This document shows, piece by piece, positions 8,175 through 15,654 of a stretch of 64,000 bases of DNA. The DNA is taken from NCBI GenBank assembly GCA_015064685.1, contig SVRT01000013.1, positions 5,134 through 69,133 of the forward strand, read 5' to 3'. How positions within the stretch are numbered: position 1 is the stretch's first letter; the number at the start of each line of letters is the position of its first letter. The position numbers and the translations under genes are program-made. The notes beneath the pieces were generated by a model that was given only the letters and a program-made list of their open reading frames with translations, did not search any database and was not told the DNA's origin. This DNA comes from Oscillospiraceae bacterium (GTDB lineage Bacteria; Bacillota; Clostridia; Oscillospirales; CAG-272).

Positions 8175-8884
8175 TTTTTCTTATCTTCCTTGTGAATATC
8201 GGATCTGAGGAACTTCATCGACCTCTCGACCGAGTCTTTTGAGTTGTACCACGGCTCCTCGTCGTACCTGTAATCGAATTTTTTGCAGAACCAGGACACG
8301 TCCTCCTTAAGAGAATCAATGTACTTGTTCTGTATCTCCTCGCAGTCCTTGACGAAGTCCTTTAGCACCTTTTTGCCAAGTCTCTTTTGCGCGTATTCGA
8401 GCATCATTCTGTAATGAGGGAGGCAGAAATATGGCTGAGCCTTCAGCTTTACGGGGAACGCCTCATCGCTCTCCCATAGCAGCACTGCGGTCTCGATCAT
8501 GTGTGCAAAATTGAAGGAGATCCTCTCGCAAACGTAGCAGGTCTTCTCAAGCTCGCCGATCCTCGCGACGGGCTTTTTGCCCGAGCCTGCCGAAAGACCG
8601 CCGTCCTTTATTTCTTTTTTCAGCTCGTCAAGATGACTTTCAAGCGTGAGTGCCATTCCAAGCCTGTTCTTACGCGTGAACATCATATCGTAGTGTATAC
8701 GGCAAAAGCCCTTTTCATTCGTCTTGATGCGAACGTCAGGCTCCATCATCGACGCGCCGAGAATAAGCTCAAGCTCGTCATTCTCGAGCTTGTTGTAAAG
8801 CGTGCAAAATGCACAGCCACAGCTCTTGTCTGCCGCACTCTTCTCAAACGCCTCGTTTACGGGTATCGTGTAGATCTGTTCCAT
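8171..8884 (-). CDS. DUF6062 family protein, Cys-rich
   Basis: A 237-residue soluble protein with no signal peptide. Four Cys/His clusters are spread evenly: CGCAFC (about residue 23), GFCRIHY, CYVCER and YFCLPHYRMML. Their pairing suggests zinc or iron-sulfur binding. Similar proteins occur across Clostridia as DUF6062; no function is established that I can name. It is the first gene of a three-gene operon with mnmM and a carboxypeptidase. The charged tail (DIHKEDKKK) overlaps the methyltransferase start. Confidence 0.75.
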   Translation of the reverse strand: MEQIYTIPVNEAFEKSAADKSCGCAFCTLYNKLENDELELILGASMMEPDVRIKTNEKGFCRIHYDMMFTRKNRLGMALTLESHLDELKKEIKDGGLSAGSGKKPVARIGELEKTCYVCERISFNFAHMIETAVLLWESDEAFPVKLKAQPYFCLPHYRMMLEYAQKRLGKKVLKDFVKDCEEIQNKYIDSLKEDVSWFCKKFDYRYDEEPWYNSKDSVERSMKFLRSDIHKEDKKK

Positions 8885-8917
8885 ATATTTTTCCTTTTCA
8901 AAAAAATTCAGTTGTTA

Positions 8918-9175
8918 AAATTGGGGTTTTACGAATAGCCTTCTCCAGCGGAGAAGGGGGACCACCGAAGGTGGTGGATGAGGAGGTCGCCATTAAAATA
9001 TATTTCACGGGAGTTTTGTGGTTTTTATTTTGTCACACAAGGATTCTTTTGCAACGAAACAAAGTCATTTTACAGACACAAAGCCATTGAAAGGGCGACC
9101 TCCTCATCCACCGCTAACGCGGTCCCCCTTCCCCGCTGGGGAAGGCTTAACACACCGACAAATCAAAATTTGAAA
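8918..9175. repeat. gene-free inverted-repeat element, copy A2
   Basis: Core 8937-9147 with ends AGCCTTCTCCAGCGGAGAAG and CTTCCCCGCTGGGGAAGGCT. Interior words GGATTCTTTTGCAACGAAAC and CATTTTACAGACACAAAGCC are shared with A3 and A4. AAATTGGGGTTTTACGAATA flanks one side and the boundary word (9155-9173, reversed) the other. It separates the divergent DUF6062 and ogg genes. Confidence 0.88.
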
Positions 9176-9221
9176 TCCCAACTCATTCCGATCGAAAAAT
9201 CAAATAAGTTACAAAATAATG

Positions 9222-9250
9222 TTGAAATATGTTTGCACAGTTGATATAAT
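9222..9250 (+). promoter_or_regulatory. promoter of the ogg operon
   Basis: TTGAAA (9222-9227), 17 bp, TATAAT (9245-9250), 78 bases before the start codon. Confidence 0.85.
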
Positions 9251-9327
9251 AAATATTGATAACAATTTATTTTAACATACTTTGACATCTTTTTCAAGTA
9301 CATTTCACAAATACGGAGACAAATTTT

Positions 9328-10275
9328 ATGGTTTGCGAAAAATACACAGTGACCGAGTCACGCGTAGGCTCTCTGCCGCTCGTTACGATAGAGAATGTAG
9401 ATCGCTTTGACGTCTCAAAGGTCTTCGACTGCGGTCAGGCGTTCCGCTTTGACAGAGTCTACTCCTCTTCTCACGAGAGCGAGTTTGCAGGCTGCGCCCA
9501 CGGAAAATACATATCCGTCGCGCAGGACGGCTCAACCGTCTATATCTACAACTCCACCGCAAGGGAATACGCGGAAATATGGGAGAGATACCTTGGTCTT
9601 GACCGCGATTATGCCGAGATCGACAAGAGCATCCTCTCTCTTTCACATAATCCCACACTGCGCGAGGCGGTAAACACCTCATCGGGAATCCGAATTTTAA
9701 GGCAGGACTCCTGGGAGGCTATCTGCTCGTTCATTATCTCACAGAACAATAACATCCCGCGCATCAAAAAGATAATCGCCGCACTCTCAAGAAAATGCGG
9801 CGAGCGAGTCGACACGGCGGGTATGGAGGAGCATATTGCCGAAGCACACAGAGAAAACGAGGGCTGTCTATACTCCTTCCCTTCGCCCGATAAGGTCGGG
9901 GCGCTCGGCGTTGACGGACTTTTCGAGCTTAAAACAGGCTTCCGCGCAAAATACATATACGACGCGGCAGAGAAGATGCAGAACGGCGAGATAGATCTCG
10001 ATCTGCTTGAAAGCACCGAGAACACAGCCGATGCGGTCGCGCACCTCTGCTCGGTCAAGGGCATAGGACCTAAGGTCGCATGCTGCGCCCTGCTTTTCGG
10101 CTTTGCGCGACTTGACGCATTTCCCGTCGATGTCTGGATCAAAAAGGTCATCGAAAAATACTTCGACGAGGGCTTCGCCCCCTCCGACCTCGGCAGCTTC
10201 GCTGGCGTTGCCCAGCAGTATCTCTTCTATTACGAGAGATTTCTTGTAAACGAAAAGGGGGAAAATAAAAAATGA
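9328..10275 (+). CDS. ogg: 8-oxoguanine DNA glycosylase/AP lyase (Ogg family)
   Basis: Removes oxidised guanine from DNA and nicks the abasic site. 315 residues: an N-terminal OGG_N domain (FDVSKVFDCGQAFRFDRV, about residues 28-45) and the HhH-GPD core, with IISQNNNIPRIKKII (about 139), the hairpin VKGIGPKVACCALLFGF carrying the catalytic Lys (GPK) and AFPVDVWIKK carrying the catalytic Asp. Four Cys of an iron-sulfur cluster are absent, as expected for Ogg rather than Nth. RBS ACGGAGA lies upstream of ATG 9328. It overlaps the next gene by four bases. Confidence 0.92.
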   Translation: MVCEKYTVTESRVGSLPLVTIENVDRFDVSKVFDCGQAFRFDRVYSSSHESEFAGCAHGKYISVAQDGSTVYIYNSTAREYAEIWERYLGLDRDYAEIDKSILSLSHNPTLREAVNTSSGIRILRQDSWEAICSFIISQNNNIPRIKKIIAALSRKCGERVDTAGMEEHIAEAHRENEGCLYSFPSPDKVGALGVDGLFELKTGFRAKYIYDAAEKMQNGEIDLDLLESTENTADAVAHLCSVKGIGPKVACCALLFGFARLDAFPVDVWIKKVIEKYFDEGFAPSDLGSFAGVAQQYLFYYERFLVNEKGENKK

Positions 10276-10769
10276 CCGTTGAACAGTCGGTAGAATATCT
10301 TCTGTCACACAGTAAGCTCTTTGAGCGCGAGGTGATCCGCGACACGGACCGCCGCGGCAGAGACTTCTGCGAAATGATAATAAAAAACGAAAGCCAACCC
10401 TCCTTTCCTATAACCGTGTCGGTCACAGAGGACGGCTGCTCTCTGTCGGTCGGACAGCTCGAAGAGGTAACGGGAAGCGACAGAATGACCCCCGACGAGG
10501 CTCTCGCCGCCATCGGCGATATACTCGAGGACAGGATCCTCTTCGTTCTCGCGTACCGTGACGAGGACGACGTAGGCTTCGGCTCTCCCTTCTTCACACG
10601 AATTTTTGCTCTCACGGGCGGTGACGACGATATGAGTCGGGAATACGACCGCTTTATGGAAAAAATATCAAAGCCCGCAAGCCGCTTTCTCCGTCCCTTC
10701 ACCGCGCTTAAGGGAAGATTTCTGATCTTCAACTTCTCGGGCTCTGTAAACAAAACGATAACAAGATAA
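10272..10769 (+). CDS. hypothetical protein coupled to ogg
   Basis: 165 residues, not recognised. It is acidic and soluble with no signal or membrane segment; visible features are TVSVTEDGCSLSVGQL, an acidic stretch GGDDDMSREYD and a basic C-terminus (FLRPFTALKGRFLIFNF). Its start overlaps the ogg stop (ATGA), and the MATE gene begins 13 bases after it, so the three genes are one transcript. Base composition matches its neighbours. A role in DNA repair cannot be inferred from linkage alone. Confidence 0.7.
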   Translation: MTVEQSVEYLLSHSKLFEREVIRDTDRRGRDFCEMIIKNESQPSFPITVSVTEDGCSLSVGQLEEVTGSDRMTPDEALAAIGDILEDRILFVLAYRDEDDVGFGSPFFTRIFALTGGDDDMSREYDRFMEKISKPASRFLRPFTALKGRFLIFNFSGSVNKTITR

Positions 10770-10782
10770 AACAGAGGTAAAA

Positions 10783-12171
10783 ATGTCACGCTCAATCACA
10801 CTAAGATCAAGCGGAACAAAGGATATGACACAAGGCGGCATCTATTCGCAGATGACTGCCTTCGCGCTCCCCATCCTGCTCAGCCAGATCTTCCAGCAGC
10901 TATATAATACCGCCGATTCACTCATCGTCGGTCAGTATCTCGGAACAGATGCGCTCGCGGCGGTCAGCTCGTCGGGAACTCTCATATTCCTGCTCGTCAG
11001 CTTCTTCAACGGCACCGCGATGGGCGCAGGAGTCGTAATTTCGCGCTATTTCGGAGCAAAGAACGGCGAAAACGTGTCCAAGGCAATACATACGAATATC
11101 GCGTTCGGTCTCTGCTCCGGACTTATCCTGACCGTTATAGGAGTCATATTTACGCCGACGTTCCTTGTCTGGATGAAAACAGACCCCGACGTTCTTCCCG
11201 AGGCGATCGAATATTTCCGTTACTACTTCTTGGGAGCGGTCGCGCTCGTTATGTATAATATCTGCCGCGGCATCATGAACGCGGTGGGAGATAGCCGCCG
11301 TCCGCTTTATTACCTGATATTCTCGTCCGTCCTCAATATCGTCCTCGACATCCTCTTCGTGGGAGTCTTTCGCTGGGGAGTGTGGAGCGCAGCGGTCGCA
11401 ACTGTCATCTCACAGATGGCAAGCGTTGTCCTCTGCATGGTATATCTGTGCAAAAAAGGCAAAATATTCTCGGTTGAGCTGAGAAAGCTCCGCTTCCATA
11501 AGGATATGTTCCTCGAGATCATAAGATACGGTCTGCCCTCGGGCGTGCAGAACTCGGTAATAGCATTCGCAAACGTAATAGTCCAGACACAGATAAATTC
11601 CTTTGGCAAATACGCCACTGCGGCATACGGCACGCACGCGAAGATAGAGGGCTTTGCCTTCTTGCCGATGATGAGCTTCAATATGGCGACAAGCACGTTT
11701 ATAAGCCAGAATCTCGGCGCAGGTCAGCATGACAGAGCAAAAAAGGGCGCAAGATTCGGCGTTCTTGCCGCGGTTATTATGGCTGAGCTTGTCGGAGTTG
11801 TAATTTACTTCACCGCACCTTACCTTATCGGTATGTTCGACTCTAACCCGACCGTCATCGAGCTTGGCGTAAGACAAGCGCGTACGGCATGCCTTTTCTA
11901 CTTTCTGCTTGCCTTCTCGCACGCTATCGCGGCAGTCTGCAGAGGTGCGGGAAAAGCCTTTGTGCCAATGTTCGTAATGCTCTCGGTCTGGTGCGGCTTG
12001 CGTATCCTCTATATCCAGCTCGTTATGACCTTCGTCGGCGACATCGGTCTTATCTATTGGGCGTACCCGATCACGTGGGCTATTAGCTCAATAATCTACT
12101 TCATCTATTACCATTGCTCCGATTGGATCCACGGCTTCGATAAAAAAGAGCCTAAACAAGCACCTCAATAA
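10783..12171 (+). CDS. MATE family efflux transporter
   Basis: A 462-residue inner-membrane antiporter with about 12 hydrophobic segments. The family opening is clear (GGIYSQMTAFALPILLSQIF, QQLYNTADSLIVGQYLG, ALAAVSSSG) and the second half repeats the pattern (IIRYGLPSGVQNSVIAFANV, YGTHAKIEGFAFLP, FISQNLGAGQ). It would use a Na+ or H+ gradient to expel organic cations or drugs; the substrate is not predictable. RBS ACAGAGG lies ahead of ATG 10783. It is the third gene of the ogg operon and its stop codon is followed at once by the boundary word AAATTGGGGTTTA and a hairpin array. Confidence 0.92.
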   Translation: MSRSITLRSSGTKDMTQGGIYSQMTAFALPILLSQIFQQLYNTADSLIVGQYLGTDALAAVSSSGTLIFLLVSFFNGTAMGAGVVISRYFGAKNGENVSKAIHTNIAFGLCSGLILTVIGVIFTPTFLVWMKTDPDVLPEAIEYFRYYFLGAVALVMYNICRGIMNAVGDSRRPLYYLIFSSVLNIVLDILFVGVFRWGVWSAAVATVISQMASVVLCMVYLCKKGKIFSVELRKLRFHKDMFLEIIRYGLPSGVQNSVIAFANVIVQTQINSFGKYATAAYGTHAKIEGFAFLPMMSFNMATSTFISQNLGAGQHDRAKKGARFGVLAAVIMAELVGVVIYFTAPYLIGMFDSNPTVIELGVRQARTACLFYFLLAFSHAIAAVCRGAGKAFVPMFVMLSVWCGLRILYIQLVMTFVGDIGLIYWAYPITWAISSIIYFIYYHCSDWIHGFDKKEPKQAPQ

Positions 12172-12173
12172 AT

Positions 12174-12399
12174 TGGGGTTTAGCGCACCGAAGGTGCGCA
12201 GTTCTATTCGCCAAAGGCGAGTGATATTGCTTCGCAGTGATATTCGTCTTACGACGAGTGATATTCGCTACGCGAGTTTTTTGGCGAATAGAATATCACT
12301 AAAGCCGCAGGCTTTAATATCACTGTCGCATAAGCGACAATATCACTCCGCTTTTGCGGAATATCACTATTTCTACCTCACCGACAAATCAAAATTTGA
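12174..12399. repeat. array of short hairpins with constant 9-nt linkers (array 1)
   Basis: Eight small palindromes with different stems follow one another: GCGCACC-gaa-GGTGCGC (12183-12199), CGCC-aaa-GGCG (12209-12219), TGC-ttc-GCA, CGTC-ttac-GACG, CGC-tac-GCG, AAAGCC-gca-GGCTTT (12301-12315), GTCGC-ataa-GCGAC and CCGC-tttt-GCGG. They are joined by AGTGATATT in the left half and by its complement AATATCACT in the right half. The halves are linked by an outer inverted repeat, TTCTATTCGCCAAA near 12202 against TTTGGCGAATAGAA near 12280. The array lies between the boundary words AATTGGGGTTTA and CCGACAAATCAAAATTTGA (12381-12399). Confidence 0.9.
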
Positions 12400-12401
12400 T
12401 A

Positions 12402-12433
12402 AAAAGATCCTTCCCGTGGGGGAAGGATCTTTT
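12402..12433. terminator. bidirectional terminator between MATE and lipoprotein genes
   Basis: AAAAGATCCTTCCC pairs with GGGAAGGATCTTTT. It sits three bases from the lipoprotein stop codon and serves the convergent genes on both sides. Confidence 0.85.
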
Positions 12434-12435
12434 AT

Positions 12436-15345
12436 TTATTCGGTTTTGCTTACGGGCTCGTGTGTTTCGGTGCTTCTGATCTCATTTTCGGTGCTTGATA
12501 CCGACCACTCGTAGGTATCCTCGCCGACGAGGCCCGAAATGTCGGAAAGTTCGTCACAGATCGCGATATACGCGATATCAACGTGCGCGGTCTTGCTTTC
12601 TACCGCAGCAGCCTGCTTGTTTCCGTAGGGACGGACATAGAGACTTGAAAGGTTATACTCACCATTCTCATCCGTGTTATATCCGCCTGCGGCAACGCGC
12701 GCCGCGAGATCGATAACGACGGTATGCCACTCACCGTCTTCGCTTACCGAGACGGCAAAGCCTGCGTGGCCGTAATTCTGACTCGAGGACAGATTTGAGG
12801 GAGCATAGAACTGCATCGTCGTCTGTCCAAGTCCGTTTTTGCCGACTCTGAACTTGATAACAATATATCTCTCGCCCGTCGATGATGAGCTCAGCACCAT
12901 CTGCGATGACGACGAGGTAATGTTAGTCAAGCGTATATACTCGGGGCCGTTATGATCGAAGTTACTATCGGTATGAGTGACCGATGAACCCATATTACTG
13001 TACGCGCCAAGCTCATAGGGGTAGTATATTCTCTGCGCGGAGGAAAGAGTAAGTCCGTACTCGTACTTATAATCACACTTTGAACAGCTTATTACCCAAT
13101 CGTCCTCGACCTTTTCCCTCTTATACTCGTGCGAGCATTCACCGCCCTCAACTCCGGGATCTTCACCTTCGCCGGGATCGATCTCGGTGTCCTCAGCCTT
13201 TGCAAAAATGGTATGCACCGCAGTGGAATGCATCACGTCGCCAACCTTGAGCTCCTTCATTCTGAATATGTCAAGGTATATCTTGACTCTCTGATTACCA
13301 ACGTACCAGCTGTCGTAATTGAACCATCCGATGCTTGCGGTCTGCTCGCCGTTTACTCCGAAGTCCTTTATCTCAAGAGAAGCACAGACGTACTTACCGT
13401 CAAGCTTTGCATAGGTCATATTGTTCTGGTGATGATTTCCCGCAGGCTTATCGGGCCATACGACGTCTATCCACTTATTTGAAATATTATCCCAGTGCTT
13501 TGTAACGATATCGTTATATCCGCTGTCGTCACGGTAAACCACGAGCATTCCGACCGCGGGGCGGTAGATAGTAATGGGAGCAACAGTCTTGTAGCTATTG
13601 GTGATCTCCATACCCGCCTCGGTCCAACTGATAGTCTTTGTTCTGTCAAATACCTTCTCGGTAGTATCCCATCTGAATACGTCAGACTCGACCACGGTCA
13701 CAATGCTCTCACACGCTGTAAAGAGATAGTCGCGGCTCATATCAAGCTCTACGCCGTCAACCACAATCTTTATCGTCTTATATTGCTCATCTCCGTGACC
13801 GCCGCCAATAAAGTCGCCCGCGAGATTCGTACCGTTCTTCTCCTGATATGCGGTGTTATATTCCTGGAGCGCTCCCTCAAGGTCGGTAGCCATCTCCTTT
13901 GAAGCATAGTACAGAACGTTAAGATCGCTATCGCATATAGCGACGCTCTTGATCATCCATCCCTCGTATGCGGTCGAATCGTTCTTCAGGTATGCGAACT
14001 TATACATCGTGTACTTTTCCGTATAGGGTGAACGGATATAAACGTACAGATCGGTACCTGTCTTCTGATATATCACCTTTGCGGCATCCTCGCCCTCGGT
14101 GTCAACGGGAAGTCCGCCGTCCTCAGACGAGACCACCTTCCAGGGGTCATTGTCTCTCCATCCGGAATACATAACAGTGTCCTCCTCAACTATCGAAGCG
14201 ATCTCAGACCAACCGTCGCAGATCGCAACGTACTCAAAATCAAGTGACGAGGTCGGCTTTGCGACAAATCCCGCCATATCAAAGCCTACCGCGATCTTCT
14301 TAACCTCCGCATCCTCAGTGGGATAGAGAGGAAGCGCCGCAGCCTTAAGATCGATAACGTACGTGTTCCATTCACCGTTTTTGAAGGGCGCAGGTCTTAG
14401 GATAGAGTTCGTCGTATCCGCATTAAGATCGGTGTTGTTGCCCTGCGCCGAAGTATCGGAGTTAAGGATCAGCTTCATCTGGAAATTTATATCGTTGGCT
14501 CTTACCCTGATTACAAGGTATCTTCCAGAGCCGCCCGAGATAACCGAGGTTGCGGGGAATCTTCTGACCGCCGCGCTCGTGCCGTTGTCAAACTTGAAGG
14601 ATGCTCCGTCACCAAGCACGATCCTCTCAAAGACTCGTCCGTTCTCTACCATAAGGGTGTGATTCCAGGTCGCGCTTCCGTTACCGGGATAACCCGCACC
14701 CCAGTTGTTGAGCGCCTGACCGGGCGATGAAAAGAAGTTGACGTCCCCACTTACGTCGCGGCTGTAGACCGTTCCGCAGACTGAGCAGGTATAGCTTACA
14801 CCACCGCTTGTGCTCATCGTGAGAGTGCAGGAATTGTCCGCGCAAGGCTTATCCTCTTCGGGGTCGGTCTCTTCCTCCTCGGGCTTCTCTGTACCAGACT
14901 CCACAGGCTTGTCCTCGGGCTTCTCCGTATCAGACTCCACAGGCTTGTCCTCGGGCTTCTCCGTATCAGACTCCGCAGGCTTATCCTCGGGATTATCTGT
15001 GTCAGACTCCACAGGCTTGTCCTCGGGCTTCTCCGTATCAGACTCCGCAGGCTTATCCTCGGGATTTTCTGTGTCAGACTCCGCAGGCTTGTCCTCGGGA
15101 TTTTCCGTATCCGACTCCGCGGGCTTTTCCGTGGGCATCTCGGTTACAGGCTCTGTCGGATCGTCCTCGGGCTTCTGCGTGGGATCATCCGACGGCGCGT
15201 CGGTCGGCGCCTCGGTGCTTGCAGGCTGCTCTCCGCCGCCCGTGACGTCGGGCGTTTCGTTGCTCTTGTTGCAAGCGAAGAGCGCAATGCTCATAATAAT
15301 GCAAAGGATCAGGGCAACAATCCTGATATGCGTGCTTTTCATCAT
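12436..15345 (-). CDS. large surface lipoprotein with Pro/Glu/Asp repeat linker and two beta-sandwich-like regions
   Basis: About 969 residues. The N-terminus is a lipoprotein signal (HIRIVALILCIIMSIALFAC). A linker of about 150 residues follows, with Thr/Pro repeats and seven copies of a 12-residue unit (KPAESDTEKPED type). The first module opens with CADNSCTLTMS and TCSVCG and contains YLVIRVRANDINFQMKLIL and WNTYVIDLKA. The second, after CSHEYKREKVEDDWVISCSK, repeats the pattern (YIVIKFRVGKNGLGQTTMQF, WHTVVIDLAARV, IDIAYIAICDELS-like). This suggests duplicated carbohydrate-binding-type beta sandwiches, but no family is certain and no catalytic motif was found. ATG 15345 has GGAG nine bases upstream; 15351 and 15342 are alternatives. 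TATAAT lies about 30 bases upstream on the minus strand. Confidence 0.85.
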   Translation of the reverse strand: MMKSTHIRIVALILCIIMSIALFACNKSNETPDVTGGGEQPASTEAPTDAPSDDPTQKPEDDPTEPVTEMPTEKPAESDTENPEDKPAESDTENPEDKPAESDTEKPEDKPVESDTDNPEDKPAESDTEKPEDKPVESDTEKPEDKPVESGTEKPEEEETDPEEDKPCADNSCTLTMSTSGGVSYTCSVCGTVYSRDVSGDVNFFSSPGQALNNWGAGYPGNGSATWNHTLMVENGRVFERIVLGDGASFKFDNGTSAAVRRFPATSVISGGSGRYLVIRVRANDINFQMKLILNSDTSAQGNNTDLNADTTNSILRPAPFKNGEWNTYVIDLKAAALPLYPTEDAEVKKIAVGFDMAGFVAKPTSSLDFEYVAICDGWSEIASIVEEDTVMYSGWRDNDPWKVVSSEDGGLPVDTEGEDAAKVIYQKTGTDLYVYIRSPYTEKYTMYKFAYLKNDSTAYEGWMIKSVAICDSDLNVLYYASKEMATDLEGALQEYNTAYQEKNGTNLAGDFIGGGHGDEQYKTIKIVVDGVELDMSRDYLFTACESIVTVVESDVFRWDTTEKVFDRTKTISWTEAGMEITNSYKTVAPITIYRPAVGMLVVYRDDSGYNDIVTKHWDNISNKWIDVVWPDKPAGNHHQNNMTYAKLDGKYVCASLEIKDFGVNGEQTASIGWFNYDSWYVGNQRVKIYLDIFRMKELKVGDVMHSTAVHTIFAKAEDTEIDPGEGEDPGVEGGECSHEYKREKVEDDWVISCSKCDYKYEYGLTLSSAQRIYYPYELGAYSNMGSSVTHTDSNFDHNGPEYIRLTNITSSSSQMVLSSSSTGERYIVIKFRVGKNGLGQTTMQFYAPSNLSSSQNYGHAGFAVSVSEDGEWHTVVIDLAARVAAGGYNTDENGEYNLSSLYVRPYGNKQAAAVESKTAHVDIAYIAICDELSDISGLVGEDTYEWSVSSTENEIRSTETHEPVSKTE
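14870..15130 (-). repeat. 36-bp coding minisatellite in the lipoprotein linker
   Basis: Seven tandem units encode KP-A/V-ESDTE-K/N-PED. Nucleotide differences are few and phased, so slippage or recombination could change the linker length. Confidence 0.9.
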
Positions 15346-15509
15346 AATCATATTCTCCTTTTTTAGAGATTCTGAATTAATTATACCGATTATTTTTCGC
15401 AAAGTAAATTACATTTTCTGCAGTCAAGCATTGCATAAAGTGAACTTCATTGCAAATTATGCCCAACCCCTCCCAATTTCTTTTCTATAATATCGAAATC
15501 CTTTGTGAA

Positions 15510-15519
15510 TTATGCATAA
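15510..15519. promoter_or_regulatory. palindrome TTATGCATAA in a divergent intergenic region
   Basis: It lies between the divergent lipoprotein and beta-helix genes. Half-site words recur at TTGCATAA (near 15430) and AAATTATGC (near 15453). A shared operator is possible; no regulator can be assigned. Confidence 0.35.
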
Positions 15520-15550
15520 AAAAACAGATTATTTTTAGCCAAAAAATCAA

Positions 15551-15580
15551 TTGCATCAAGGCTCTTTGCTATGGTAAAAT
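15551..15580 (+). promoter_or_regulatory. probable promoter of the beta-helix gene
   Basis: TTGCAT (15551-15556), 18 bp, TAAAAT (15575-15580), preceded by TATGG, an extended -10 element. Confidence 0.6.
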
Positions 15581-15654
15581 TGAGGTACTGTAAGGGAAAT
15601 CTTCCCATTCAGCAATCTTTTTTTGCCGCAAGATCGCGGCGGAACGGAGGAAGT

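Noticed and set aside
12183..12370. CRISPR array
   Set aside because: The repeat is 9 nt, the spacers are self-complementary and the repeat inverts halfway; there are no cas genes.
14810..15490. A 226-codon Ser/Gly-rich open frame
   Set aside because: Antisense of the repeat linker of the lipoprotein; its repetition only reflects the 36-bp units.
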